Of a stretch of DNA of 64,000 nucleotides, positions 35,576-47,800 are shown in pieces. The notes under the pieces were generated by a model, which had not been told where the DNA came from, ran no database searches, and saw nothing but the letters and a program-made list of their open reading frames with translations. Source of the stretch: Inonotus obliquus (Eukaryota > Basidiomycota > Agaricomycetes > Hymenochaetales > Hymenochaetaceae); NCBI GenBank assembly GCA_032164295.1, contig JAJHTX010000008.1, positions 1,240,001 through 1,304,000 of the forward strand. The letters are read 5' to 3'. Each line of letters starts with the position of its first letter. Position 1 is the first letter of the stretch. A program made the position numbers and the translations under genes.

Positions 35576-37058
35576 ATGGAAATCACTTTTGGTGGAAAAT
35601 ATAGAATCGAAGAGGAAATCGGTTATGGCGGTTGCGGTACGTCGTTACAGGCCACACAAACTGTCAGCCCCCCCATCTAACAAATTTTGTTTTCATCGTC
35701 TTTGTGTCGATGCTGCTGTTGCGGCATGGATAGGCTCTGTATACATGGGAACACATACTATTGCTGGCAAAGAGGTCGCGATCAAGGTCGAATCGGCGAA
35801 TGCGAAGCATTCGATGCTGAAGCAGGAATCGCGGATTTACAAGACGCTGATGGGAGGACCCGGTGTGCCCTGGATGATGTGGGCCGGCAGACAAGGCGAC
35901 TACAACGTCATGGTTATCGACCTCCTTGGACCATCGCTAGAAGATCTTTTCAAGACCTGCAACAAGAACTTTTCACTGAAGACCATTCTCTTACTGGCTG
36001 ACCAGATGGTGAGCGGTGCCCTCCCTTCGATCGTTCTTTGTCTCTTTCATCATCCTCGTGCTTTTTGTACACCACGAGGTGACTTGGTCAAGAGTGTTGA
36101 ATGGAAGTTCAACAACGGGAGGGTGTTTGAACGTTCATTTATTTCCAACCACCTTCTCCCGTATATTCCCACATTAACTTCGCTAGACCGGTTTGGGGCA
36201 TAGAACTAACTTTTGTCCTTTGTAGTTTTCACTCATTGAATTCATTCATTCACGAGACTGGGTTCATCGCGATATTAAGCCTGCCAACTTCCTCATGGGC
36301 CCAGATGTATATTCGACCTCGCGTCCGTCGTCCTGTGACCGGGTGAACGTCATTGATTTTGGACTAGCGAAGAAGTACGCGAATAGCGGGACGGGTGAAC
36401 ACATCAAGAATACTCAGTGTGATGCTCATGGCGTCGGAACGCCGCTGTTTGCCAGTATTAATACGCATAAGGGGGAAGGTACGTGGAACTGATTCGACCG
36501 GAAGCGCCCGCCTCCTGGTTTCCTATCCGTTTGAGAGTGGATACTGATGACGTCGCTCTAATCTTAGACTGTTCGCGTCGTGATGACCTCGAGTCTTTGG
36601 CATATACTCTCATATATTTCTATTGTGGGACACTGCCCTGGCGAAAATTGAAACCTCCACCGGAAGCCGACGAGAATCCTAAACTCGCGTGGGATAAGGT
36701 CCTTGCCGCTAAGCTGGCCGCCGAGGAATCTGGAGCTATCACAGCGGGCTTACCTTTGGAGTTCGATATTTTCTATCGTTACGTCCGCAGCCTAGCTTTC
36801 GAAGACTTGCCCGATTACGATGGGTGTCGGAAACTCTTCCGTGATCTCGCGAAGCGTGAAGGGATTAAGTATGATGGGCAGTTTGACTGGACTAAGGGAG
36901 GCGACCGAGTGTGGAATCGCTTGACCAAGAAGAGATCCGTTAGTGGGCCCAGTGCTGTCGGTGGGAGCCAGAGGCGACGCCGGTTCTGCGAGGCGTGTGA
37001 AGCTCGTGCCGCAATGGAAGCGGAGATGAACTCGGTCCCGCTGTCGAGACGATCATGA
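35576..37058 (+). CDS. Divergent casein-kinase-1-like protein kinase
   Basis: The start [20 protein letters not shown] splices to [20 protein letters not shown], giving a Gly loop and the ATP lysine. Next come [20 protein letters not shown], then [20 protein letters not shown] (catalytic HRD) and [20 protein letters not shown] (DFG), all in CK1 layout. The segment [10 protein letters not shown], joined to D and then [20 protein letters not shown], is the CK1 substitute for the APE motif. Departures from the family are A in place of D/E in HRDIKPAN, and VGTPLF where CK1 usually has TGTARY. The protein is short (about 380 residues) and ends in a basic, cysteine-containing tail ([19 protein letters not shown]) with no palmitoylation CC end. 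Intron 2 is unusually long (about 215 bases). Probably an active soluble Ser/Thr kinase of a lineage-expanded CK1 branch. Confidence 0.85.
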
Positions 37059-38115
37059 CGGGTCAATCTAAGGACCCTACCCATGCAGGTTGTATTTTTA
37101 CTTCTTTTTCTTTCTGGTCCGATTCGTTGGGTGTATTTCTAGTCACAGGTTTGGTTCGCTCAAGGTTCGTTGGATAACTGTAATTAATAACGACATCTTT
37201 GCTCATAAGTTGTCATTTATCTTTCACTTCCCTTTCAGTTTGCCTCATGGCTGCTTGGCGACACCGTTCTAAAACTCCCGTTGGTGGTCATCAGAACAGT
37301 CACCTCTGCCAGGAGGCTGGAATTCTGTTATGACATGCCAGGATCGTCCTGCTTATCCCCCTTCCATGGCATGTTTGTGAGGATTGCCGTAGGAACACGT
37401 CGGGGAACGATCGGTTAACCTTACCGGATCCAATGCCACGGTTAACTATCGCCGGTTGTCGTTCGTTGGTTATCCGGTTTCTTGCTAGTCTTGTACTGAG
37501 CCATCGGTGGCCCTGTCTTCTTCCATTCCTTTGAAAGCTTCAACTGAGTTCACCGAAGCAGTTTTTTCTCTTCCAGCAGTGCATCTTCTTGATGATCTCT
37601 AATCCCACATTCCTACCTATCCTCGCCATTCTGCAGTTGGGTTATAGTAGACGACTTCCTTCCCTCCCTTCCATCTATCCCTCAAAAAGTTTCTTTCTTT
37701 CGACATCATCCCTCTAGTGTATTTTTACAAATCTTACAATGATCCATTTGCTTTTCATTTCAACTGCCTCGCACATATGACAATCGTATGTGTGCAGATG
37801 ATTGCTTTGCGCTGGACACATTTGTTTCTTTGTTTTATACCTCGACTTACCATCTCACGCACGATCTTTTATTTTCTCCTCACTTACAGTAATTGTGGTC
37901 TATTTCTTTTTCCTGCATTGGGCAATTTGCATAAGAGGTCGCTACACGCTGTATCTTTGTATATATACGTATACATTCTACTCGTCTTCGCCAGGCCTGG
38001 TGAGAATAACAAACAGTTGAATTTTACTTGTACCAAGGATGTCACATGACGCGACACGCTCTGAGTCAGTGCTAGGCTGCTAGCGTAGAGCACATCGTTC
38101 GTCCAACCTCCCAAG
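37059..38115. other. Intergenic, kinase to RSM10
   Basis: About 1.06 kb, T-rich from 37500 to 37950. An open frame of 110 codons (37717-38049) is Phe/Leu-rich, as expected from T-rich DNA, and is not called. Confidence 0.5.
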
Positions 38116-39020
38116 ATGCTTGCACGACAAGCAAAGTCAGGTCTGGCGGTGTGCGACAAGCTGTTGAAGCTAGGCTTTAGTGCAAGGCATGTCTGCCGGT
38201 CCATCAACTGTGCTTTTTTTCTCACTTTGTTTGTAGATTACCATTCCTACGCGGTTTCGCAACCGTCCCCCCAAAATCTCCTCCCCCTTCAAGCACTTCC
38301 AATAACTCACCGAGTCACCAAAGATCAGAACTGGATGGAGAAACGATCCTAATGGTTACACCAGACATGACCGAACGAGAATATGCCTCCCGAATCGTCC
38401 ATGGTAGAGCACTCCTCGCCCCACTCCGACACGAAAAAACGCACGGTATACCTGTAGCAACGATACACGTCCGAGGGTATAACCACCGTTCTCTCGACTT
38501 CTTCCTTCATTTCGCTTCACATGCCGCATCATCCTTAGCTATACCTACAACCTCGATCATTCGATTACCAACGCAACGTAGCTTATGGACGGTTCCTAAA
38601 GGTCCTTTCGTTCACAAGAAGGCGCAGGAGAATTTTGAAAGGAAGGTGCATAAGAGGATGATCAAAGCGTTTGATGCTAATCCTGGTGTTGTTGATCGTT
38701 GGATACATTATATTCGATCCTACCCTCAACCGGGGATTGGAATGAGGATTGTTAGGTGGCATAGAGCACCTGTGGGTGTTGGAAGGAAGCATGCGGAAAG
38801 GACGAGTAAGGTTATGTTGGAGAGCCAGAGATTGGAGAACGTTACGGATAAAGAACAGATTGAGGAGGTTGCGAGGAGGATTGTTGAGAGGGAGATGGAA
38901 GCTGCGAATTTGAGTGGTAAAGGAGAAGAGAGAAAGATGAAGCAGAAGGTGATTACTGCGGAGGAGAAGGTGGAGACAGATGGTAAAAGTGAGGAGAGAA
39001 GGGAGGCAGGGAATGCTTAA
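38116..39020 (+). CDS. RSM10: Mitochondrial small-subunit ribosomal protein S10 (uS10m)
   Basis: uS10m belongs to the head of the mitochondrial small ribosomal subunit. Exon 1 (38116-38186) encodes a basic, amphipathic presequence MLARQAKSGLAVCDKLLKLG. Exon 2 (38237-39020) continues LPFLRGFATVPPKSP, with RGFAT looking like a mitochondrial processing site. The S10 domain follows: IPVATIHVRGYNHRSLDFFL, IIRLPTQRSLWTVPKGPFVH, KKAQENFERKVHKRMIKAFD. A charged Glu/Lys-rich extension follows to 39020. The exons sum to 855 bases, exactly 284 codons plus stop. The only in-frame join uses a GC donor (AAG|GCATGT) with a normal AG. Without exon 1, translation could begin at 38353, but the presequence would be lost. 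Confidence 0.85.
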
Positions 39021-39988
39021 GGGTATTCATTGCGTGAGTGGTCTCCCTAGGCTTTTATTTATTCCTTCGTCCGAAACTGAATGCCTTCTGCTTCTAGAAA
39101 AATAGCATAGTTTTTGGACCGCTCATAGACTAATATAATTCTATCGTGATTCAGAGGGATCCTTGGACGAGCCGAAGGCAGGACTATGATATTACACATT
39201 TTATATCTTTCATCTCTCACCTATCCTGCGAAGGACGTACCATATTCTCGCCTGAGAAACTGCGTCATCGCAGTGTTCACGGTAAGGAACATTATATCCA
39301 TACACATCATGCTTTTGCAGGCTCTCAGCTCTGGTATCCGTATCCTTCATCCAAATTAGGGATGGAGTGATATTAGTGGCTTTGCTTTGACGCTACGTGA
39401 CAGACTGTGTCAGTGAGACAATATACCATAATCCCGTTTCGCCTCCCGCAGTATCATGATGATCCCTCGACCCTTTCTACTTTCTGTATTGTGTGGATGG
39501 TCATCACTGGCGCTGATTCGATTCACTGACTATCCGATGAAATTGTTATCATGATATCAAAGTTCAAAGCCCAAAGGGAAAGGGAAAGGGAAAGGGAAAG
39601 GGAAGTATAGTGTCGACGGCGAGGGAATTGCGTTCTCATCTCTTTTTAATCGGGTAGATGTTGATGCTGTGTGAAGGTGATGGGATGGATGGATGATGAT
39701 AATCTTGTTTGATGATGCTGTTTGGTGTGTGTTCCGACTCGGATTTCTTTTACTTGCCGTTCTATTCGTCCTAATGATGAGAGACGATCCCTCAGTCCCT
39801 CGCCCTCGAAGAAGTGACGTGACCTACAAACAACTTTGTACGGGATGCGAGAAAGTTACATCCAAGCCGCGTAATCACACCCCTAAACATAAGCAACGAC
39901 ATCTAGCTTCTATTTTCGCGTACTAAGTACATCATAAATAACTTACGTCCTCCCCTCAAATCGCAACGCAACCGTAACACCATCCAAT
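39021..39988. other. Intergenic between convergent RSM10 and EMC1
   Basis: About 970 bases between two stop codons, holding a (GGGAAA)n microsatellite. A 77-codon frame from 39693 has a hydrophobic start but no supporting features. Confidence 0.5.
39573..39605. repeat. (GGGAAA)n microsatellite
   Basis: Five uninterrupted six-base units of AAAGGG followed by AAG. A simple-sequence repeat in the convergent intergenic region. Confidence 0.9.
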
Positions 39989-42900
39989 CTAATACCACTG
40001 TTCCTTTATCCTCTTATTCCTGACAATAGGCCTCGTCACAAGAATAGCAACACTCAACGCAGCGATAGTCAAAACCAACTGTAACTTGTTGAAGTCCTCA
40101 CTGAGAACGTCAAAAGTATGACTGGGAGCTACTCGTGAGGCGAATAAGTCGAGACCTCCGTACGTGAAGATTAGAGAGGTAGATTCGAGGAGAGCTGGGG
40201 AGGTGAGTATTTTGCGCGTGTTGAGAACCTATTTGTATGTTTGTACATTTAGATAGGACAGATGCATGAGTACAGGAGGATGTAAAGGAAGAAAAGATAC
40301 GTACATGGTAGTTATGTGAGATGACTCGACGAGAGTCATCAGGTATTAATGGATCATATTGCATGAGCCATTCCTCTTGCTCTTCAGTTGTTATTTTCCT
40401 CTTTGGCCTGCGTGGATCGAAGATCCGCCGAGGGAATGTCTGGATTTGGCCTTTGTGGTTTGCGACTTTATGGTGCAAGATGTCAGTATGTTATGGACGA
40501 AAGGTCGGTTGGAAAGTGAAGTTAAACCTACCGATGAGGTCTTTCGTAGCTATTCCGTATTTGGTACTCGTTGTCGAAAGCGCAGTCACGCCATGCGGAA
40601 ACACAAACGCCTGCTCGAATATCGTAATGTCTGAGCTCCGATTATTATAGATGGAAATCTCCGAACTATTGGGAATGATAAAAGAGTTAGCTCACACTGA
40701 GCAGGGGTGGTAAATGGAGAAGCCACAAACCTCCTAGTTTTGTCGTTGACACCATTGCCTTCATAAAGTTCAACAGAAACAACACGATATCCTTTCGCCT
40801 GCGCGGCAGAAACTATTTCCTCGTCATAATAGAAATACACCAGCCAATTCTCCGTAAAAGCCGCTTTCACATCGCATGTTCCTCGCGCGGCAGGGACAAC
40901 CGAGTGATAAATAATCGTACCCTTCGCGCCATCAACAAGATAAACCCCACACGTCGGAGGTATACCACCACCGCCCTGCGCTAGAGTGACGTACCCAACG
41001 AGATGAGGATTGAGGTACTTGTACAGCGTACTGCGATTTCCGAGGACTTTTCCCAGAGATGCAACGACCTCTCCATGAGGCCGACGGAAGCTTGTGATGA
41101 TAGTCTCCCCGGGCGAGAAGAGAGTCGTCCAGATTGGGTAGGCAGTGAACTTGCCGGTAAAAGCAGGTTCGGGAGTCACTTGGTGTCCGAGAACCTTTCC
41201 TGGTGCGAGAAGCGGGAAATATAGCTTTGGTGCGAGGGATTGAAATGCTCGGCGGGTCTCGTCAGTTTCGGGGAAAAGGTAGATCTAATAGGGATACTTA
41301 TCAGTTGCATTTTCTCATTGTTCGTTCACTTACTTACCTGGAGAAACTTGTCAACGAGAACAACGATCTTGTCTTCAGCGCTTAGCAAGAAACCATCAAG
41401 GAGCTCTCCGTTGATGATGTCGATGCCTTCCAAGACACCTTTCGCGGGCGATTTTCCTTGTGCATCTTCGCCCGTAAGGGCGTCGATGTGGAACAAGACT
41501 GTGTCAATGAGTCCCTTGATTAACTTCAGCTACGTGCTAAACCTTCCGTAACATGTTGAACTCACATTGTCCGCCATGCGCTGGGTAACAATTGCAACCT
41601 GAGGTGTATCTCCTTCGTTGACTGTCCGCATCACAAACAACTTTACCGGAACGTGATGACCACCGACTTTACTAGCCCATCCAAGTCCTAACAGTCTGTT
41701 CCATACGATCGCACCATTGGCAGAGTCTATCCCATAGATAATACCACGCCGCGTCACTGCAACGATGATCTCGCGGAAGCCGAAGGGATCGCGCGTTAGG
41801 ATGGTGCCATTGGTGGTGGTGGTATTTTGGAATGCAGGAGTACTTGCGGTAGTGTACGAACCGGTTGCGAACCGCCTAATAAAGGCAAGCAAATAGCCCG
41901 GGAAGTCCTGTTCAATGATACTGAGCGATACGGGTCAGGCGGAGTAGCGAAGTGACAACCAACCCTAGCGTCTGAGAGCTGTCGCGTTATACGTTCAATG
42001 AAGCTCTCATCCCCATCGCCCACATGTGTAGCTACTATCTTCTCCTCAGGCAGCTCGATAGACTCTGCGTACTCTATCTCTGACAATGCCTCTTCGCGAG
42101 TCCACTGCGCTCGGTCATGCTGCCAAAGCTGAATTGCACCTGTGCTCGTCACTACCGCAAACCGGGCAATTACAAGCACGTCGGACGGGTGCGCCCCATC
42201 CAAAGCGGCCTGAAAGCATAGGTAAGATCTCAACGGAGACGGGGTAAACGGCAAAGACTTACATAGGCCATGATGCCATGTGAGCTTGAGTCAAATGGGA
42301 ACGTATAACCCCGGACGAGGCCTTTCCCCTCCGCTGCATGAGGTGCGTAGACATGTGCGGAAGCGGTCTAGCAACAATAGTTAGCGAGGTCAGATAAAGA
42401 GGCCGGCGTGTGCGAACCTTCAGAACATTCGACCAAAATACTCGTCCAATGTACACTTGATTATCCTTATCGAGTCCTCCCGAATAAATCGAGTCGGTAT
42501 AAAGTTCGGAAGATGCCTGTCAGGTGTAAACGATCAGTGTCGATAGCATCAGGTGCCAGATTCACCTACCGACTCTGCGAACTCCCAGACAAGCGAAATA
42601 CCTTTACTCGCTCGGTCAAGCTTAAGAGCCATTCCCATACCGTCTGATTGGAGGGCAACAAAGTGACCTCGTTCGTTTAGTCCGATACTGATTATTGATT
42701 TGAACGTGGCACCCTTGAGAGCCTTCGGCTGTCCTGTGAGGGCAGGGATAAGCGAGGCGAAGCGCAGCTGGCTCTGACCGTGCTCCAGCCAAACAATGTA
42801 TGGATCTTCAGATGTTTCATCGGACAGAACGAGGAAATCCGTGAGTCCATTATGGATACTTGAGGGGATGTGGACAGTGTTGAGTTCCTCTCCAGTTTCG

Positions 42901-43769
42901 GCTGATAGAGCAGCTACGTGTAATGAATAAGATGTCGCCGACTTGGTGAGGCCTACGACGAAAACAGTCGATGCCGTGAGAGCTACCCTGGAGTAGACAA
43001 CGGACGACCTAGTTGACCATGACAATCACTCCTCAACAACGATTGGAATCACAAGATGGTTATTAGGTTTGACTCACGCCTTGTCCCCTGCATTCCACTC
43101 CCACTTCACTCGTCCTGAAGTGGTATCGATACGACGAACAGTATGCCCATTAGTTAGACTGAAGACATTAGGACTGTCCTCAGCGCCCTTGTTATCGGCG
43201 AAGACAAGATGCACGCCAATATCCGCAGGGTCAAAAAGTTGGCCCGATTCTGGAGCGTGAAGTCGTCGTTCTACAATCAAATGCCCAGTATTCGCGTCAA
43301 ACGAGCGGAATGCCGAACCGCCAGGTCCTGACAATGATACCACATCTGGCAATGAATTAGCGTCTCCATTCCAAAGCCAAACAGAGGTTTCTATACGTAC
43401 AGTCACCATGGGCACGGAAGCTAACAATCGGATCATCAGCTTCAAAGGAATATCTCCATGCTACAAAAAGTCGAATTAGTACATCTCGGTGATATCACGC
43501 GCATTGCAATACATACCAACGTCTCCTTGTACCGCATCCAAAGCCGCCAAAGCATTCGAACTCGTCGCACTCAAAACGAAGCTCTTAGTCGCCTTCCTTC
43601 CTGCTCCCGCACTGAAGCGGTGAAATGTAGGTGCAAGATTTTGCGTATGAATAAGAGGAACGCCTATGAACGGTTTATGCCAGTCCACCACACCAGCATC
43701 AGACTCATGAAGTGCAGAGACGGTGGAGAAGGCCCATAATAGGGCAAAAGAAAGGGCATGGAGGAGCAT
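39989..43769 (-). CDS. EMC1: ER membrane protein complex subunit 1
   Basis: EMC1 is the largest lumenal subunit of the EMC insertase, which places tail-anchored and multi-pass proteins in the ER membrane. The start at 43769 gives a signal peptide (MLLHALSFALLWAFSTVSAL) followed by VVDWHKPFIGVPLIH. PQQ-like propeller blades follow (VLSATSSNALAALDAVQGDV; GGSAFRSFDANTGHLIVERR; NVFSLTNGHTVRRIDTTSGR; VVGLTKSATSYSLHVAALSA; RRGIIYGIDSANGAIVWNRL). The C-terminal DUF1620 region includes NPHLVGYVTLAQGGGG, YLVDGAKGTIIYHSVVP and WLVYFYYDEE. It ends with one membrane span (QLVLTIAALSVAILVTRPIV) and the short basic tail RNKRIKEQWY. About ten exons. An in-frame Met at 43835 would put 22 polar residues before the signal peptide and is less likely. 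Single-copy housekeeping gene, convergent with RSM10. Confidence 0.92.
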
Positions 43770-43918
43770 GCCTGTTGTAATTTTAAAGTCCGGCAGCAGA
43801 ATACGTTCGCGTAGGCGTGTCATGAAATGTTGCACACGTGATATAGGTATATCGCGTGAGCGTGGGATACCAGAACGGCAATGAATTGATCAACCGCCTC
43901 TGACTTCGCGCCGTACGC

Positions 43919-44230
43919 ATGTCTACTGAAACCTTACGAGCTACCCGAGGGCTTCGAGAACACCTCGACGTTATTCATCTCGGAGACTTGGATCTTCTAC
44001 GCAAACGTTCTTTCTCAATACAATACATGGATCAGCTCCTTGCATGCCATTTGAAGAATACTGCGAACCTACGTGAGTCTTTTGTATCAAACTTAACCGA
44101 ACGGAGGCGCCTTGAACTTTCAGTGCATATCCCACCGCTGATTCTCGTTTCTCAGATTGATATGGTCCAAGACTTGCACGGTCTTGGCCATAGTATTCTC
44201 GGCCTCCAGTTTCCTTTAAAACGAGCGTAA
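43919..44230 (+). CDS. Small hypothetical protein, divergent from EMC1
   Basis: A 103-codon frame starts MSTETLRATRGLREHLDVIH 149 bases from the EMC1 start on the opposite strand. Inside it GTGAGTC...CTTTCAG (51 bases, about 44072-44122) looks like a genuine intron. Because it is a multiple of three without a stop, the frame is open either way. The spliced form reads KNTANLLHIPPLILVSQIDM and ends GLQFPLKRA. No family is recognised. Position and intron-like sites favour a real gene, but it is short. Confidence 0.4.
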   Translation: MSTETLRATRGLREHLDVIHLGDLDLLRKRSFSIQYMDQLLACHLKNTANLRESFVSNLTERRRLELSVHIPPLILVSQIDMVQDLHGLGHSILGLQFPLKRA

Positions 44231-47200
44231 TTCAACCGGCAATGCAAATTGAAATCGTGATGGATCAAGGATGAAGGCAACGACTTCAAGTACTACCGAC
44301 GGCTGACGGCTTGGCGCTGAAGACTGCGCAAAGCTATGCAGTGACGTTCTTGGATCTTCAGTTTGAAGTGATTGTCGTCGCTTGGAGGATAGCGCCATGC
44401 CACATCATGCTACTCTTACTCGATATCAAATTGCTTCCGTCTCTTTGCTTCAACCAAAGACCTGAGCCCTACATACTGCGCGTGTCCTTCCGAAGGCGTT
44501 TTCATGGAGAGATTTCTGAAAACACTGAAGATAGGTAATTCTAATTATGCCTTACTTTCCATCCTTTGACTTGAGCTTAGTTTGAGGAGAAAAGCGAAGA
44601 CATGATAAGAAGGGTTTCCCTATCCGATCCGACACCACCGCCACCAATACGCTCCAATACATTTGTCAGTTCTAGCGGCTCCGCTTAGCTCAATTGACTG
44701 AAACGACAACGGACAAGGGACTTGTCTGTACAACCATGCGAAAGTCTGCGCAACTGAACAATACCGCCGGACATAAATACGTAAACAGGATACAAGATAA
44801 GAGGGAAGAGGCGATCGTTCAATGAAGCTGATCGCACGAAGCTGATCGACAAGACTCTTGGCTTTCGTAGGATTTTGCAAAATACTTCCGTTGACACATC
44901 ACGTTTACAAATCTGCTTCAAGGCCTATAAATCTCTAAAGCCTGAAGAATGAAAGCATTAAAGTTGCTATTTCGTGGAGTTGGAGGAGTTCGGAGTAGCC
45001 TTGTGCGAAACCTGTATTCTCCTGGGCCTATTTACAGAATCTCAGCACCCACCCTCGATTGCATCACAACAAATCCAACTCATAGACCTAGAAAATCTCA
45101 CTCCGCCCACGCAATCAAGTTCATCATCAAAACTACCTTCAAATCAAACTCGTTACGACCACTCACCATTATCAATCAACGTGCGCACTCGCCGTCCGCA
45201 GCGCAATTCCTATACCGTCCCGTTCCATCTTCCGTTCTGAATCCATTCTGAAAAATACCGCGGAACAGATGTTGCGAGTGAGCGAGTCGGAGGGGCGGCT
45301 CGGTGATAACTATGATGCTATCCCATCCCCTGTCCCATACATCATGATTTTGGGTTTGATTAAATGCAACTCGGGTAAGGCGGTTGTTTGAACGATAAGG
45401 GATTCTTTTGAATGAGCTGATCAGGATCAGAGGACAAGGATTTCCGAGTTGTCCGATTCGGAGGGCTTGGTAACGACGGGACTTTCACTCCAGAGTCCAG
45501 TGGCGATGGGAGATCATATATTGCTGTGAGGCAGAGTTTGTGGCTGGCGAGTGATTGAGTCGCCGACAGAGTGAGACGAGGCATTGTAAGAAGGTGAAGT
45601 TGCAAGACATATATGTTATTCAGAGAGAGAAACTGGTTCCAGCGCGAGGATGGAGGCGGGGAGGCGTCTGAGTGAGAAATGTTGCAAGAGTCGAGGAGAC
45701 TCAAATCATCCAAGTCAGGCACGGTTATATCCTAGCGTAATTGTCTCGACTTGGAGTCCAACTGTGCCTTTCGCGTCTTTCGAAAGTTTTGCTCCATTCC
45801 TCTCGGTTTGCAAGTAACTGTTCGTAGTCCCTGTACTGACCGGCAGGATACGCATATGGGTATATTTAGTGAGTTTTGTAGAAACCGTCGTCGTGGTCAA
45901 CAACTACCGTTGTGGGGTAATTTCTTGGTTCTTTCCAAAACATGACCGGTAGTTTTTCAGCAGTCGGTGAATTATCAGTATCATCATTATGTGTTTCTCA
46001 CTGTTATAAGAAAGAAATATAGTTAGGTGATGTTTTGGTTTAGCGAGATCATTCTTCTTGCGGAGCGCTGTGATTAATGATACTAGCACAGGCTTCATCG
46101 GAGAGGGTGTTTGTTCGTCTAGTTGGATTTCCATCCTCCCTTGTTGGGATGACAAGGTCGTTCCGGTTGAAACACTGATCAGCTCGCTCGTCTCATGCCA
46201 TCGTCAGATGCGGCCGCCGTTTCATCTCATCTTGATGTGGATGCGATGCGAAGGTCACCTGTGTCGGTGTCGGTGATGCGTGATCGGAAAGCAGCGCAAG
46301 GAACAAACTAGAGTTATGATACCCAAAATAGGAATTTGAAAATTCCCTGTGTCCTAAACTTTTTTAATTTGTTGGTCACGGTGATCCGTGACGCGAAAGA
46401 AAATCATCGGGTCGGGAGAAATAAAAATCGGGATCAGAGGTCGGGTAACATCGGAACTTCTCCGAATTACTAATTTAGGTTAGGATGATTACCTCCGTGG
46501 CTCATCAAAAAAGGTGGCTGGATGCAATTCCTCAATGAAAGAAGTGTTTATAGCATGCGCCAGTAATCTAATCACAAGTGCGGTGAGCTGCGTGCTCTTA
46601 AGGGTGTGGAAATAACGGTAGCGAAAGCGATGGCTACATGGCGTTTTGTTAGAGGTACGATAACAAGGCTTTTCAATCCAGACGTCCATGTCATTCCACG
46701 CTGGTCTTATTGGACTGAGAACGCATTTATGCTTTTAAAGTGGATCGTTGTTACAAGCGAGCTCGAAGCCATTTCATTTGATTGATTGTATTGCTTCCAG
46801 AGACGCGCGGTAGGCTTGCCAGCGAGACTAGATCCTCTCGTTTCATTCGTTCCCTTTCTTATAAACGAACATCTTTCCTCGTCGGTTAAGGACCAAAAAT
46901 AGCATATGGTGACTGACCTTATTATACATGAGAATGCCGCAGAGAAGTGGTGTCGGCACCGTAAGAATGTTTGAAAAGGAGCAAATCACTGTTGGTGATT
47001 GGACTATTCTTAGGACAGTGAGAAAATGGATAAGGTGTGAAATAAGTGGGACTATCCTCCTTCGGGTCCCTAGATACCGTGGGTACTGCTGGCTCATTCT
47101 CCGTGTCCGCAGCAATCCGTACAATGTTTTCCGTGAAGTCGCTTAGAGAGCTCTCATCAGTACTAGTGGTGTTTGTTCCTGATGTTCATGGTGGACTGGT

Positions 47201-47800
47201 GGCATGATGGTCCTCATGTATGTGGCCTGGACACTTAACATGGGCTTATCTTCAATACTAAGACTATAACGATAGCTCAAGCTGCTAGAACTAGAGCAGA
47301 CGAGCTGTCAAGTGAGGGCGTGCCGATGTCTGGAAGACGGTAATCCGACGTCGACCGGAAGCAGACAGCGTGAGGTGCGAGAAGGGGCGTGATTGATGTT
47401 ACCGGGTGACATGCGTTGCTGTGCGTGATTTCCAGAAATAAGATCAAAGGAGATGCCGAACAACCGGCAATAGAAAAATATTGGTCGGCGGGCGATAATC
47501 GTGAGTAAATTTCTGAATTTGGGCATTTTGAGTGTTATGGAAACGTGACAACCTTAGTTATGGTCGTGATGGCCCTCTTCTCTGGCTTTGGCTTCTTCCC
47601 TCCTACCTCCTCAGTCCTTTGTCTTCAATCCCCATCTCCTGCAGAACTCGCCTGCTCCTTCTTATCGCCCCGCAGGACGGTATTCCTTACTCTCGCTCAT
47701 ATTCCACCTTCCCTTCCATCAGGCGCAGTGCGCTCGCTCGTTTCTTTTTTTCTTTTTACTCTATTATAGACAAGACAAGAGACAAGACAAGACTATCGAA
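44231..47800. other. Gene-poor 3.6-kb region upstream of noxA
   Basis: No confident gene. On the minus strand several short frames from 46155 to 45360 lie in order and could be exons: MSSQQGRMEIQLDEQTPSP, a piece with YPYAYPAGQYRDYEQLLANR, and one with MPRLTLSATQSLASHK. I could not make a consistent spliced protein. On the plus strand 44949-45251 is open in two frames. The last 250 bases before noxA are CT-rich, with an ACAAGACAAGAGACAAGACA repeat next to its start, probably its promoter and 5' UTR. Confidence 0.4.

Noticed and set aside
39573..39605. GGGAAA repeat as telomere-like sequence
   Set aside because: The fungal telomere unit is normally TTAGGG; this is an internal microsatellite between convergent genes.
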